Below are positions 45,352 through 53,902 of a stretch of DNA of 64,000 nucleotides, piece by piece (the first letter of the stretch is position 1; each line of letters starts with the position of its first letter). A program made the position numbers and the translations under genes. The stretch covers positions 992,001 to 1,056,000 of the forward strand of contig NZ_AGBX01000001.1 in NCBI RefSeq assembly GCF_000225825.1. Direction: 5' to 3'. This stretch comes from Brachybacterium squillarum M-6-3 (GTDB lineage Bacteria > Actinomycetota > Actinomycetes > Actinomycetales > Dermabacteraceae). The notes beneath the pieces were generated by a model. It did no database searches. It was given only the letters and a program-made list of their open reading frames with translations, and was not told where the DNA came from.

Positions 45352-47724
45352 TCAACCGCGGCCGATCTCGTAGTGGGCGGTGATCTCCGCGGGCGTCAGG
45401 ACGCGGTCGTAGACGGCCGCCTCGTCCAGCTCCCCGTCGAGGGAGGTGTCCGAGGGACGGTCGGGCCACCGCGGGCCGAGGTAGTCGCCGCCGAAGCGCC
45501 AGTAGCCGCGATGCCCGCTGGCCTCGGTGACGTCCGGATCGGAGGCGACGACCTCCCCGTCGACGGTAAGCGTCATGCCGTCGGCGCCCTGGGAGGCGAC
45601 GACGTGATGCCACTCGCCGTCATTGAAGGACTCCTCGCTGGTGACGGTGTCCGGCCCGGAGGGGTAGACGCCGAACACCAGGCGGCCCTCATCGGTCATG
45701 TAGACGAGGCGGTCGTGACGGGAGGAGCTCCAGGTCTGGCGGTTGCTGAAGCCGGAGATCCGGCCGCCGTCGCGCGAATCGCTGCGCATCCAGACCTCGG
45801 TGGTGAACTCCTCCGGGGCGGTCGCGGAGGAGCCGTCCGGCGCCAGGTAGGCGCGGGAGCCGCCGTTCAGGGTGGAGGAGCCGGTGTCCGAGTTCGCGAT
45901 GCCGTCCGTGTCCGCGCCGACCCCGCTGCCGGTCAGCAGCTCCTCGTCGCCGACGAGGGGATCGGTGGTGTCCCCGAGCGGGTAGTAGAGGATCGGGGAG
46001 TCCGCGAGCACGGCCTCCGAGTAGTCCGAGACGCTGCCGTCGACGACGTCGATCGTGACGGGGGCGCTGGAGACCTCGTTGCCGTCGGCGTCGCGGGCCA
46101 CCACCGTGTAGGTGGCTTCGCCGGGCTCCGCGGCGGGGTCCTCGAGCTCGATCTCCGCGGGGTTCCACCAGGTGGAGTCCGCCGTCGTCGAGTCCGCGGG
46201 CTCGGAGGCGCCCTCGCGCCACAGCTCGTAGGTGAGGGTGAGGTCGTCGCGGTCCCAGTTGCCGCCGATGCCGACCCGGGCGGTGCCCGGTCCGGAGCTC
46301 AGGGCCTCGGGCTGCCAGTCCTCGCCGGCCAGCTCCGGGCCCATCCGCGGACCGCCCGCCGGATCGGTGGAGAAGCGGACGATGCCCTGGTAGCGGCCGC
46401 CGTTGACGCCGGGGAACTCCCCGGCCACCGAGATGATGTCCTGGGTGCCGGTGATCGAGAGCACCGCCTGGTCGAGGCCCGAGGTGGTGCCGTTGTAGAA
46501 GTGCGGCTCCCAGGCATAGGCGGAGGGTGCGGGGGTGCCAGTCCAGCTGGTGTAGTTGCGGTCCGGATTGGTGCCGAGGGTGCCGCGGGCATCGGTCGTG
46601 TAGGCCTCGACGTGGCGGGCCCGGGCGGGGGACTGGTCGGCGTGCAGGCCCATCGTGGAGCAGCCGTGGGTGTGGCCGGCCGCGTAGACCGTCTCCCCGG
46701 TGGAGAACACGTCGTAGTGGTCGCCGTGGCAGTCGGCCATCCAGCGCAGCTCGCCGTTGCCGGCCTCGGCGGCGAAGGTGCCCTCGAGGTTGCGCTGCCG
46801 AGTGCTCCAGGTCCAGCCGGTGCCGTAGACGGCGTCCCCGTCGGTGCTCAGCGAGGAGATCCCGGCGTGGGTGCGGTTGCCCACGTAGATGCCGTTCTTG
46901 ATGACGTCGGAGAGCTCCCAGTCCTGGTCCAGGGCGCCGCTGGTGCGGTCCACCGCCGCCAGGCCCTGCTTCTCGTCGTCCCCGTTCACTGCCATGAAGC
47001 GGCCGCCGAGGATGATGTCCTGCCCGGCGGGATCGGCGACCATCGCGTCGACCTGGTGGTCGGGCTCGGGGGCCCAGGCGCGCAGGGCGCCGTCGCGGGT
47101 GGCGAAGGCGGCGACGTTGCGGCGGGCGGTGCCGTTGGCCTGGGTGAACAGGCCGCCGGCGTAGACGGTGTCCTCGGTGACGGTGAGGGAGTAGACGCCG
47201 GTGCCGCCGATGGCGGGGCGCACGCCGTCCACCAGTTCGCCGGTCCGCGCGTCGAGCACCGCGATGTTCCAGCGGGACTCGCCGTTGACGCGGGAGAAGG
47301 AGCCGCCGATGTAGATGCGGCTGCCGTCGGGGGAGGCGGCGACGGCCTTGACGGGGCCGTTGACCTCGGGCGCCCAGTCCGGATCGAGCTCGCCCGTGGT
47401 GATGTCGAAGGCCAGGGCGTTGCTCCGCGGGGTGAGCTGCGTGCCGGGCGCCGCGAGCGGGGCGCGGGCGTTGTCGAAGTCGCCGACGGCGTAGACGGTG
47501 TCGCCGTTCATGGTCTGGGCCCAGACGTAGCCCTCGTCGATCTGCACGGTGGGCAGGGCGTCGGCGGTGACGACGTCCTCGGTGCGCTGCAGCACCGGGG
47601 GGACGGCCGCCTCGGCGCGGGGGGTGAGGCCGGGCGTGAGCACGAGCGTGCTCGCCACCAGCGCCGCCATCAGGGCGAGCGCGGTCAGGGACCGGAGACC
47701 GCCGGTACGGGTCGCGGCGGTCAC
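45352..47724 (-). CDS. Secreted propeller/LamG protein, shorter paralogue
   Basis: A 790-residue paralogue of the downstream 1204-residue protein: signal peptide, the same propeller repeats (VQIDEGYVWAQTMNGDTVYA, RIYIGGSFSRVNGESRWNIA), the same fibronectin-like stretch and one LamG domain, ending just where the first PKD domain would begin (TPAEITAHYEIGRG). The two genes lie 28 bp apart and share long near-identical stretches, so they are a tandem duplication that has diverged. The GTG overlaps the lipoprotein stop (GTGA). Confidence 0.83.
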   Translation of the reverse strand: MTAATRTGGLRSLTALALMAALVASTLVLTPGLTPRAEAAVPPVLQRTEDVVTADALPTVQIDEGYVWAQTMNGDTVYAVGDFDNARAPLAAPGTQLTPRSNALAFDITTGELDPDWAPEVNGPVKAVAASPDGSRIYIGGSFSRVNGESRWNIAVLDARTGELVDGVRPAIGGTGVYSLTVTEDTVYAGGLFTQANGTARRNVAAFATRDGALRAWAPEPDHQVDAMVADPAGQDIILGGRFMAVNGDDEKQGLAAVDRTSGALDQDWELSDVIKNGIYVGNRTHAGISSLSTDGDAVYGTGWTWSTRQRNLEGTFAAEAGNGELRWMADCHGDHYDVFSTGETVYAAGHTHGCSTMGLHADQSPARARHVEAYTTDARGTLGTNPDRNYTSWTGTPAPSAYAWEPHFYNGTTSGLDQAVLSITGTQDIISVAGEFPGVNGGRYQGIVRFSTDPAGGPRMGPELAGEDWQPEALSSGPGTARVGIGGNWDRDDLTLTYELWREGASEPADSTTADSTWWNPAEIELEDPAAEPGEATYTVVARDADGNEVSSAPVTIDVVDGSVSDYSEAVLADSPILYYPLGDTTDPLVGDEELLTGSGVGADTDGIANSDTGSSTLNGGSRAYLAPDGSSATAPEEFTTEVWMRSDSRDGGRISGFSNRQTWSSSRHDRLVYMTDEGRLVFGVYPSGPDTVTSEESFNDGEWHHVVASQGADGMTLTVDGEVVASDPDVTEASGHRGYWRFGGDYLGPRWPDRPSDTSLDGELDEAAVYDRVLTPAEITAHYEIGRG

Positions 47725-48446
47725 GGGGTGGTCCCCGTGAAGACGGAGGCGGTGTCGCCGGGGGTGGGCTGCACGGTCACGGTGACCTCACGGTCCGTCG
47801 GGTCCTCCAGCAGGAAGACGTACAGGGCGCTGGTGCTCTCGCCGGCGGCGAGCTCCCCCTCGAAGGGGGCGAAGGGCTCGGAGAAGGTGGGGACGGCCAG
47901 TTCCCCGTCGGCCGTCTCCACGGAGACGGTGGTCGAGCCCAGGTCCTGGGCCTCCTCGCCGTCGTTGCTGATCTCCACCTCGACGACGAGCGCGGGGCCG
48001 TCGACCTCGCCGGGGGTGGCGGCCTCCACCTCGGTGGCGCCGATCTCGCCGAGGGAGACGACGAGGCCGTCCCCGACCTCGGCGGTCTCGTCGATGCCGG
48101 CCTCGGTCTCGTGCACCTCGGGGGCGGCGGTGGGGCCGACCTCCTCGGGGTCGGCGGGGGCCTCCCAGGTGCTGGTGGGCTCCTCGGGGGTCGGGTCGTC
48201 CCCGGCTGCCCGGGTCTCGGGGGCCTCGGAGCTCCAGTCCTCGGGGCTCCTGGTCGATCCTCCGCCGTCGGAGGCGCCGCCGCCGGCGGTGCTGCCCCCG
48301 GTATCGGAGGCGGTGCCCGGGTCGGCGGCGGGCTCCTGCTCGGAGCAGGCGGAGGCGCCGATCGCGAGGCCGGCGGCGAGGGTGGTGGTGGCGAGCACGC
48401 GCAGCGCGCGCCGTGGTCGAAGGAGGGAGCGGGGGGAGTCGAGCAT
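47721..48446 (-). CDS. Lipoprotein with DUF4352-like domain
   Basis: A 241-residue protein. The N-terminus has RRALRVLATTTLAAGLAIG and a lipobox ending in Cys (GASAC), so it is probably a diacylglycerol-anchored lipoprotein. A Ser/Thr/Pro/Glu-rich spacer follows, then a beta domain (VVEVEISNDGEEAQDLGSTT, SALYVFLLEDPTDREVTVTV) resembling DUF4352, an extracytoplasmic immunoglobulin-like fold. I chose the ATG at 48446 because the signal peptide begins there. It is coupled by a 4-bp overlap to the propeller genes and may help to anchor their products. Confidence 0.75.
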   Translation of the reverse strand: MLDSPRSLLRPRRALRVLATTTLAAGLAIGASACSEQEPAADPGTASDTGGSTAGGGASDGGGSTRSPEDWSSEAPETRAAGDDPTPEEPTSTWEAPADPEEVGPTAAPEVHETEAGIDETAEVGDGLVVSLGEIGATEVEAATPGEVDGPALVVEVEISNDGEEAQDLGSTTVSVETADGELAVPTFSEPFAPFEGELAAGESTSALYVFLLEDPTDREVTVTVQPTPGDTASVFTGTTP

Positions 48447-48499
48447 CTCGGTCTCCAGACGCGGCAGGGCGGGAACGGGGCGGCCGGGGGCGGCCGGGG

Positions 48500-49219
48500 T
48501 CAGGTGCTGGGCAGGGCACCCATCTCGCGGAACCACTTGGCGGCCGCGAGGAGGAGGAAGCCGACGCTCGCCGCGGTGAGCAGACCGTAGCCGAGCAGGA
48601 AGGGCACGGGCAGTCCCCACAGCAGGAAGACGAGGCACACCAGGCCGAAGTCGGTGGGCGCCAGCAGCAGGGAGCGCCCGAGGGTGCCCCCGCCGCGCTC
48701 ATGGGTGGAGGCGGTGCCGTGCTTGCCCTTGAGCAGGTCGTTCAGCAGCATCGCGGAGAAGAAGGTGCTCGCGCTGATCGAGAAGAAGATCGGCACCAGC
48801 AACGTCCAGGTCTGCCCGTCCGGGACGGTCCGGAACATGCCGATGAGCACGGCGAGGTGCAGGGAGGAGATCTTCAGGGTGTCGATGAAGTGGTCCAGCC
48901 ACTCGCCCTGGGGGCTGCCGCCGCCGCGCAGCCGCGCCACCTGACCGTCGGCCGAGTCCCAGGCGTAGCCGAGCGCCAGCAGCAGGGCGATCACGATGCC
49001 CATCACCACGGTGCGGGGCGCCGCGGCGATCAGGACGATGGCAACGGCCGAATGCGTGGCGGAGACCAGGGAGACCTGGTTCGGGGTGAGGCCGATCCGG
49101 TAGGCGACGGCGGCGAGTACGCGGCCCAGCCGACGGTTGACGTAGACGGAGTAGGCGGGCGCACCGCGGGCGTGGCCCTTCTGTGCGCGGCTGAGCCGGT
49201 GATAGGCCTCGGCGACCAT
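48500..49219 (-). CDS. CDP-alcohol phosphatidyltransferase family protein
   Basis: A 239-residue membrane protein with the family signature complete: Asp88, Asp91, Gly92, Ala95-Arg96, Gly105, Asp109 and Asp113 (DSADGQVARLRGG then DHFID), and five or six helices. Enzymes of this type transfer a phospho-alcohol from a CDP-activated donor or a lipid. The ATG at 49219 has AGGAAG 6 bp upstream. It is first in the minus-strand set, 53 bp before the lipoprotein gene, so it may modify a lipid or the glycan there; a housekeeping phospholipid role is the alternative. Confidence 0.82.
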   Translation of the reverse strand: MVAEAYHRLSRAQKGHARGAPAYSVYVNRRLGRVLAAVAYRIGLTPNQVSLVSATHSAVAIVLIAAAPRTVVMGIVIALLLALGYAWDSADGQVARLRGGGSPQGEWLDHFIDTLKISSLHLAVLIGMFRTVPDGQTWTLLVPIFFSISASTFFSAMLLNDLLKGKHGTASTHERGGGTLGRSLLLAPTDFGLVCLVFLLWGLPVPFLLGYGLLTAASVGFLLLAAAKWFREMGALPST

Positions 49220-49448
49220 GCGTACTTCCTGATCGTGCGGGGGGTAGGGGTGGGGGAGGACGGTCGGGATCCCCGTCCGTCGGAGTCGTCCGGTATGGTC
49301 CGGATCATCCGATATCGCCTGAAACATACCCCGCGCCGGGATCGTTCTTGGTTTTCGTGTGACCTGTTCGAGGCGTTGTGATCGGTTCGTGTCCTAGCCG
49401 TCGCGTGATCGCGACGGTCCCCCTCCCGTCCCCTCCTGGAGCCGTTCC
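49220..49448. promoter_or_regulatory. Divergent promoter region with two palindromes
   Basis: A 229-bp spacer between the CDP-alcohol transferase (minus) and the bifunctional GT2 (plus). A TATGTT -10-like box on the minus strand lies near 49321-49326. CGGATCATCCG (49301-49311) is palindromic. CCGTCGCG and CGCGACGG (49398-49417) form a perfect 8-bp stem with a 4-nt loop, 31 bp before the GTG of the GT2. Either palindrome might be an operator or leader hairpin. Confidence 0.4.
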
Positions 49449-51464
49449 GTGCCCGAGTCCTCCGGCAACGTCCTCGCCCTCAGCAGTACCTGGCCGAGCG
49501 GCGGCCCCGAGCCAGCGGTCTCCGCCGTGGAGGGAGAGGAGGAGCGGATTCCCCTCGCGGTGGTCGTGGTGAGCTACGGCGACCCCGCCCTGATCGCCCG
49601 CACCCTCGACCCCGCCCTGGACGCGGACCCCTCCGCCCTCGTGGTCGTGGTCGACAACTTCTCCCGCGCCGACCATCGCGAGCGGGTCCGCGAGCTCGCG
49701 GCGGAGCGCGGGTGGCTGCTGGTCCCCGCGGCGAACGAGGGCTTCGGGGCCGGGGTGAACCGCGGGCTTGAGGCCGCCATCCGCCGCGGCCACCGTGCCC
49801 TGATCCTGCTGAACCCGGATGCTGTCGCCCCGCTGCCCGTGCTGCAGGAGCTGGCCCGCCAGGTCACCGCGGACCCCGAGGTGCTGGTCTCGCCCTTCAT
49901 GGACACCTCCGCGGGGCACCGTCACTACCGCGGCACCTCGGTCAACCACCGCACCGGCCGGATGCGCTCGGTGTGGACCGAGGGGGACACCGACCCCGAG
50001 TGGGGCAACTGGCTCAGCGGCGCCTGCCTTGCCCTCAGCGACCACGCCGCCGAGCGGCTCGGCGGGATGAGCGAGGACTACTTCCTGTACTGGGAGGACG
50101 TGGACGTCTCCCGGCGGGCCGCGGCCCGGGGCCTGCGACTCGCCCTGCGCCCGGACCTGCGGGTCGTCCACGACGAGGGCGGCACCCACGGGCGTCGTCA
50201 CTCGCTGGCGAAGTCGCCGCTGTACTACCGCTGGTCGATCCGCAACCGGCTGCTGTTCGGGCGCCGTCACCGCCGCGGACTCGCCTGGTGGCGCTGGGTG
50301 GCCGCGACCCCGCGCGAGTCCTGGATGATCTGGCTGCGCGGCGGGCGCAAGCAGCTGTTCACCGACCCCCGCGGTGTGCTGGGCGCGGGTCGGGGCCTGC
50401 TGGAGGGGCTGACCCTGCTGGGTCGGCGGCCCGGCCCCGGTCCGGCCGAGCGACGCGGCGGGCTCTCCGAGGACCTCGGGGCGGACCCTGCCCCGGACGG
50501 GGCGCCGGGGGAGCGGCGCGGGACGGGCCTGAGCCTGCGCATCGCCGTGCCCACCTTCCGGCGGCCCGCGCAGCTCGCCCGGCTGCTCGCCGCCATCCCC
50601 GAGCGGGTTCAGGAGCTGGCGGCGACCGAGCCCGAGCTCACGGTCGACGTGCTGGTGGTCGACAACGACCCCGAGGGCTCCGCCTCCGCCGTCGTCGCCG
50701 CGGCCGAGGGTCCCGTGCCGCTGCGCCACGTGGTCGAGGCGACACCCGGCATCGCCGCCGTGCGGGAGCGCGCCCTGCGTGAGAGCGGCCAGAGCGACCT
50801 GCTGGTCTTCATCGACGACGACGAGGTTCCCCGCGCGCGCTGGCTGACCGCGCTGCTGGAGGTGTGGCGCGCCCACCGGCCCGCCGCCGTCGCCGGCCGC
50901 GTCGTCTCCCTGCTGCCCGAGGGGCTCGACCCGTGGATCGTCGCCTCCGGCACCTTCCGCCGCCCCGAGCGCCCCACCGGCGCCCGGCTCGACGCCGCCG
51001 CCACCGGGAACCTGCTGCTGGACCTGCGCCGGGTGCGGGCCGCCGGGATCGGCTTCGACCCCGCGCGCGGGCTCTCCGGCGGGGAGGACACCCTGTTCAC
51101 GCGGCGCCTGGCCGCCGCGGGGGAGACCCTCGTCTGGTGCGGGGAGTCCGTCACCGAGGACGAGGTGGTGCCCGAGCGCCTGACCCGCGACTGGGCCCTG
51201 CGTCGCGCGGTCAGCACCGCGAACTCCACCGTCGACACGGCCCTGCACCTGGCCTCCGGCGGGGCTGGGCGCCTGCGGGTGCGGGCCCGCTACGTGCTGG
51301 GCGGCGCGGCGCGGCTCCTCGCCGGGCGCGGGCGGGAACTGCTGGGCCGGGCGACCGGGAACCTGGTCCACGAGGCACGCGGCGCCCGGGCCGCCGCCCG
51401 GGGACGCGGCATGGTCTCCGGCGCGCTTGGTCAGCGGGTGCAGGAGTACGCCCGCCCGGACTGA
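49449..51464 (+). CDS. Bifunctional glycosyltransferase with two GT2 domains
   Basis: A 671-residue protein with two GT-A domains. Domain 1 (about 35-310) reads VVVVSYGDPALIARTLDPAL, NEGFGAGVNRGLEAA, LLNPDAVAPLP, WLSGACLALSD and EDYFLYWEDVDVSRRAAARG, as in rhamnosyltransferases. Domain 2 (about 360-671) reads IAVPTFRRPAQLARLLAAIP, VLVVDNDPEGSASA, LVFIDDDEVPRARW, GNLLLDLRRVRAAGI and GLSGGEDTLFTRRLAAAG. It probably adds two successive sugars. Domain 2 is clearly paralogous to the separate GT2 on the other strand at 51513-52520. Confidence 0.82.
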   Translation: MPESSGNVLALSSTWPSGGPEPAVSAVEGEEERIPLAVVVVSYGDPALIARTLDPALDADPSALVVVVDNFSRADHRERVRELAAERGWLLVPAANEGFGAGVNRGLEAAIRRGHRALILLNPDAVAPLPVLQELARQVTADPEVLVSPFMDTSAGHRHYRGTSVNHRTGRMRSVWTEGDTDPEWGNWLSGACLALSDHAAERLGGMSEDYFLYWEDVDVSRRAAARGLRLALRPDLRVVHDEGGTHGRRHSLAKSPLYYRWSIRNRLLFGRRHRRGLAWWRWVAATPRESWMIWLRGGRKQLFTDPRGVLGAGRGLLEGLTLLGRRPGPGPAERRGGLSEDLGADPAPDGAPGERRGTGLSLRIAVPTFRRPAQLARLLAAIPERVQELAATEPELTVDVLVVDNDPEGSASAVVAAAEGPVPLRHVVEATPGIAAVRERALRESGQSDLLVFIDDDEVPRARWLTALLEVWRAHRPAAVAGRVVSLLPEGLDPWIVASGTFRRPERPTGARLDAAATGNLLLDLRRVRAAGIGFDPARGLSGGEDTLFTRRLAAAGETLVWCGESVTEDEVVPERLTRDWALRRAVSTANSTVDTALHLASGGAGRLRVRARYVLGGAARLLAGRGRELLGRATGNLVHEARGARAAARGRGMVSGALGQRVQEYARPD

Positions 51465-51512
51465 GGTGCGCGACGTGACCTGCGCGGCGTGAGCGGTGGC
51501 GTCGTCCCGGGG

Positions 51513-52520
51513 TCAGGCTCCCCGGGTCGCCCGGCGCGGCGCGCGCTGCCACCGCGGACCGGAGCGGGCGTAGGGCGCGGCGACGAAGCCGAGGCAACCG
51601 GCCAGCACCCCGAGGCCGCTGGCCTGCCGGATCTCGCCGCGCGCCCGCAGGGGCAGGGACCCGCGGACCCGTCCCAGCAGGGTCTGCAGGGTCCCGGCCG
51701 CCAGCTGTCGCAGGCCGATGAGGACCCACCGGGCCTGCTGCCCCCACCGGGCGACGAGGTCCGGCGCGAGCAGCCGGTCCACCAGCACGTGCGTGGCCGA
51801 CTGCGCCCGCCGTCGGGCGAGGTGGAAGGCGCGGGTGTTGCGCTCCGGCGGGATGGTCTCCTCGACGCCCGCCTCGGCGCACCAGAGGATGCGGCCGCCC
51901 GCGGCGGTGAGCTGCCCCGTCAGCAGCGAGTCCTCCCCGCCGGACAGGCCGAGGGCGGGGTCGAACCGCAGCCCGTGCGCCTGCACGAACGCGAGGTCGA
52001 GCAGCAGGTTGTTGGTGGCCGCGCGGGACAACGGGTAGCCGGTGGGCAGGCCGGGACGCTCCTCGCGACGGGAGACGCCCCCGGCGGCGATCCAGGGGTC
52101 CTCGCCGCCCAGGAAGACCGGGTGCACGGGGCCGGCCACGGCGGTGGCCTCGTGCCGCGAGGCCGTGGCGAGCAGGCCGGTCAGCCATCCGGGACGGGGG
52201 CGTTCGTCGTCGTCGAGGAGCACGAGGACATCGGCCCCGGCGGCCTCGGTGAGGATCCGGTTGCGGGCGTGGCTGATGCCGGGCCGCGGTTCGTGGACGT
52301 AGCGCAGGGGCACCGCCGTGGCCGCCGCGGCGGCCTCCACCGCGGTGCGCGCGCTCGCCTCCGGGTCGTTGTCCACCACCAGCAGCTCGACCCGCGGGGC
52401 CGGGTCGCCGCTGCGCATCACGGCGCGGGCCTGCGTCTGCAGGGCGGGCAGCAGGGCGGCCAAGGTCTCCGGGCGACGGTAGGTCGCGGCGGCGACGACC
52501 ACGCGGGAGGGCTGGGGCAC
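51513..52520 (-). CDS. GT2 family glycosyltransferase
   Basis: A 335-residue GT-A enzyme: VVVAAATYRRPETLAALLPA, LLVVDNDPEASARTA, PRPGISHARNRILTEAAGAD, LVLLDDDERPRPGW (DXD-like site), ATNNLLLDLAFVQAHGL and LSGGEDSLLTGQLTAAGG. The GTG at 52520 has a GGAGGT site 6 bp upstream. The frame stays open upstream through a spacer into the IS110 transposase because of a frameshift there, so an automated call could wrongly merge them. The sequence is paralogous to the second domain of the neighbouring bifunctional GT. Confidence 0.82.
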   Translation of the reverse strand: MPQPSRVVVAAATYRRPETLAALLPALQTQARAVMRSGDPAPRVELLVVDNDPEASARTAVEAAAAATAVPLRYVHEPRPGISHARNRILTEAAGADVLVLLDDDERPRPGWLTGLLATASRHEATAVAGPVHPVFLGGEDPWIAAGGVSRREERPGLPTGYPLSRAATNNLLLDLAFVQAHGLRFDPALGLSGGEDSLLTGQLTAAGGRILWCAEAGVEETIPPERNTRAFHLARRRAQSATHVLVDRLLAPDLVARWGQQARWVLIGLRQLAAGTLQTLLGRVRGSLPLRARGEIRQASGLGVLAGCLGFVAAPYARSGPRWQRAPRRATRGA

Positions 52521-52573
52521 GGCGGGACCTCCGGGTCGGCCAGGGATGCAGGGGGGTGTCCCTATGTTCTGAG

Positions 52574-53798
52574 TCAAGCCGCAAGAGCGGCCGGCTCTGG
52601 GGTCGGGGTGGTGGTCGGGGGCTGGTAGTAGGTGCCGTCGCGGAGCATCGCGAAGATGACGTTGCAGCGGCGGCGGGCCAGGCAGATCACGGCGGCGTTG
52701 TGGCGCTTGCCCCTCGGCGCGTTTGCGATCGTAGTAGGCCTTGGAGATCGGGTCCGAGTGAGAGGCGACCCAGGCGGAGTAGAACAGCGCGTTCTTGAGC
52801 CGCTTGTTGCCTGAACGTGCGGGGAACTCTCCGCGGATCGAGGTGCCGGATCTTCGTGTGACCGGCGCGATTCCGGCATAGGCCGCGAGGTGGCCTGGGG
52901 TCTCGAACGCGGAGGCGTCGCCGATGGTCAGGAGGATCTGGGCGGCGGTCTTGATGCCGATCCCCGGCATGCTCATCAAGACCGAGGCGAGAGGGAAGTC
53001 CTCCAGCATGGTCTCGACCTCCCTCGCCACGGTCGCCCGCTGCTCCTTCAGCTCCTTCACCTGACCAGCGACTCTGGGAATCACGAGCTCCACTGCCGCG
53101 GTCGCTGGCACGATCACGGTCTGCTCCGCGAGCGCGGTGAAGATCTGGTCGATCAGTACTTCGGGGTTGCGGCGCGAATGGGTCCGGGCGAACCGTAGAA
53201 CCCTGCTCCGGCCTGCACTCTTGAACCCGGTCGGGCCTCCGAACTTCTCCAGCAGGTCCAGCACGAGCCCGGTCGAGAGGGTCCCGCCGACGAAGACTCG
53301 CTCGAGCGCGGGATGAATCTGCGTGAGCAGAGACCGGATCCGGTTCAGCGCCCGCGTGGTCTCGTGGGCGAGGTCCTCGTCGAAGCCAGCGAGCACCTTC
53401 AGAGCGGAGAGGACGTCGCTGTCGCGGTCGACCTGTCGGAGGGTGTGGGGCATGGTCCGGGCCGTGTCAGCGATGATGAACGCGTCCCGCGCGTCGGTCT
53501 TTGACCTGCCCGGATAGAGGTCTGCGGCCTTCCGCATCGCCAGGCCCGGCAGGTAGGCGACGGAGCAGCCGACGTCGCGGGCGACCGCGATCGGCAACGC
53601 TCCGATGGTGTTGGGCTGATCGACCACCATCAGTACTTCACCGTGGTTCTGCAGCTGGGTGAACAGCTCGCGGAGCTCGGACTCGTCCTGCGGGAGAGGC
53701 TTGTCGAACAGCTTGTTCCCGGCGGGATCTAGCGCGCAGGCATGATGACTGCTCTTCCCGACGTCGAGGCCGACGACGACCGCGAATCGTGTGTCCAT
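52574..53798 (-). pseudogene. IS110-family transposase with a C-terminal frameshift
   Basis: From the ATG at 53798 the N-terminal RuvC-like domain shows VVVGLDVGKSSHHACALD, MVVDQPNTIG and KTDARDAFIIADTART (DEDD residues). The C-terminal Tnp domain has MSMPGIGIKTAAQILLTIGD, APVTRRSGTSIRGEFPARSG with its catalytic Ser, and FYSAWVASHSD. At about 52712 an extra G (GAGGGGCAAG) shifts the frame; the genuine end (KRHNAAVICLARRRCNVIFA to a TGA at 52574) is in the next frame. The element therefore loses about 45 residues and is probably immobile, unless the indel is an error. Confidence 0.8.
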
Positions 53799-53892
53799 GA
53801 TGCTGTCCTTCCCTGGAGCATCATTGCTGGTCGCAGTCTTGACACCCGGTGCCGGCACCCACGTTACGAAGAGACCTCAGCAATGCTGGGCC
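53799..53892 (-). ncRNA. Candidate bridge-RNA region of the IS110 element
   Basis: This non-coding left end precedes the transposase. It holds an 8-bp stem (53797-53804 with 53817-53824) whose loop carries the transposase ribosome-binding site, a GGTGCCGGCACC palindrome (about 53849-53860) and a small CAGC/GCTG stem (about 53878-53888). IS110-group elements transcribe a structured bridge RNA from this position. The location and structure are suggestive only; neither loop was matched to target or donor sequence. Confidence 0.35.
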
Positions 53893-53902
53893 GTGTCCCT
53901 AT

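Larger units (their letters stand above)
52556..53902 (-). mobile_element. IS110-family insertion element
   Basis: A single DEDD-type transposase gene occupies nearly the whole element. The ten bases GTGTCCCTAT occur at 52556-52565 and again at 53893-53902, 1337 bp apart, as expected if one copy is the target/end core; an inverted GGGTGTC/GACACCC pair (52554-52560, 53841-53847) is the other boundary candidate. About 95 bp of non-coding DNA precede the transposase. The insertion lies about 35 bp upstream of the GT2 start at 52520. Exact ends are uncertain, since IS110 elements lack long terminal repeats. Confidence 0.65.
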
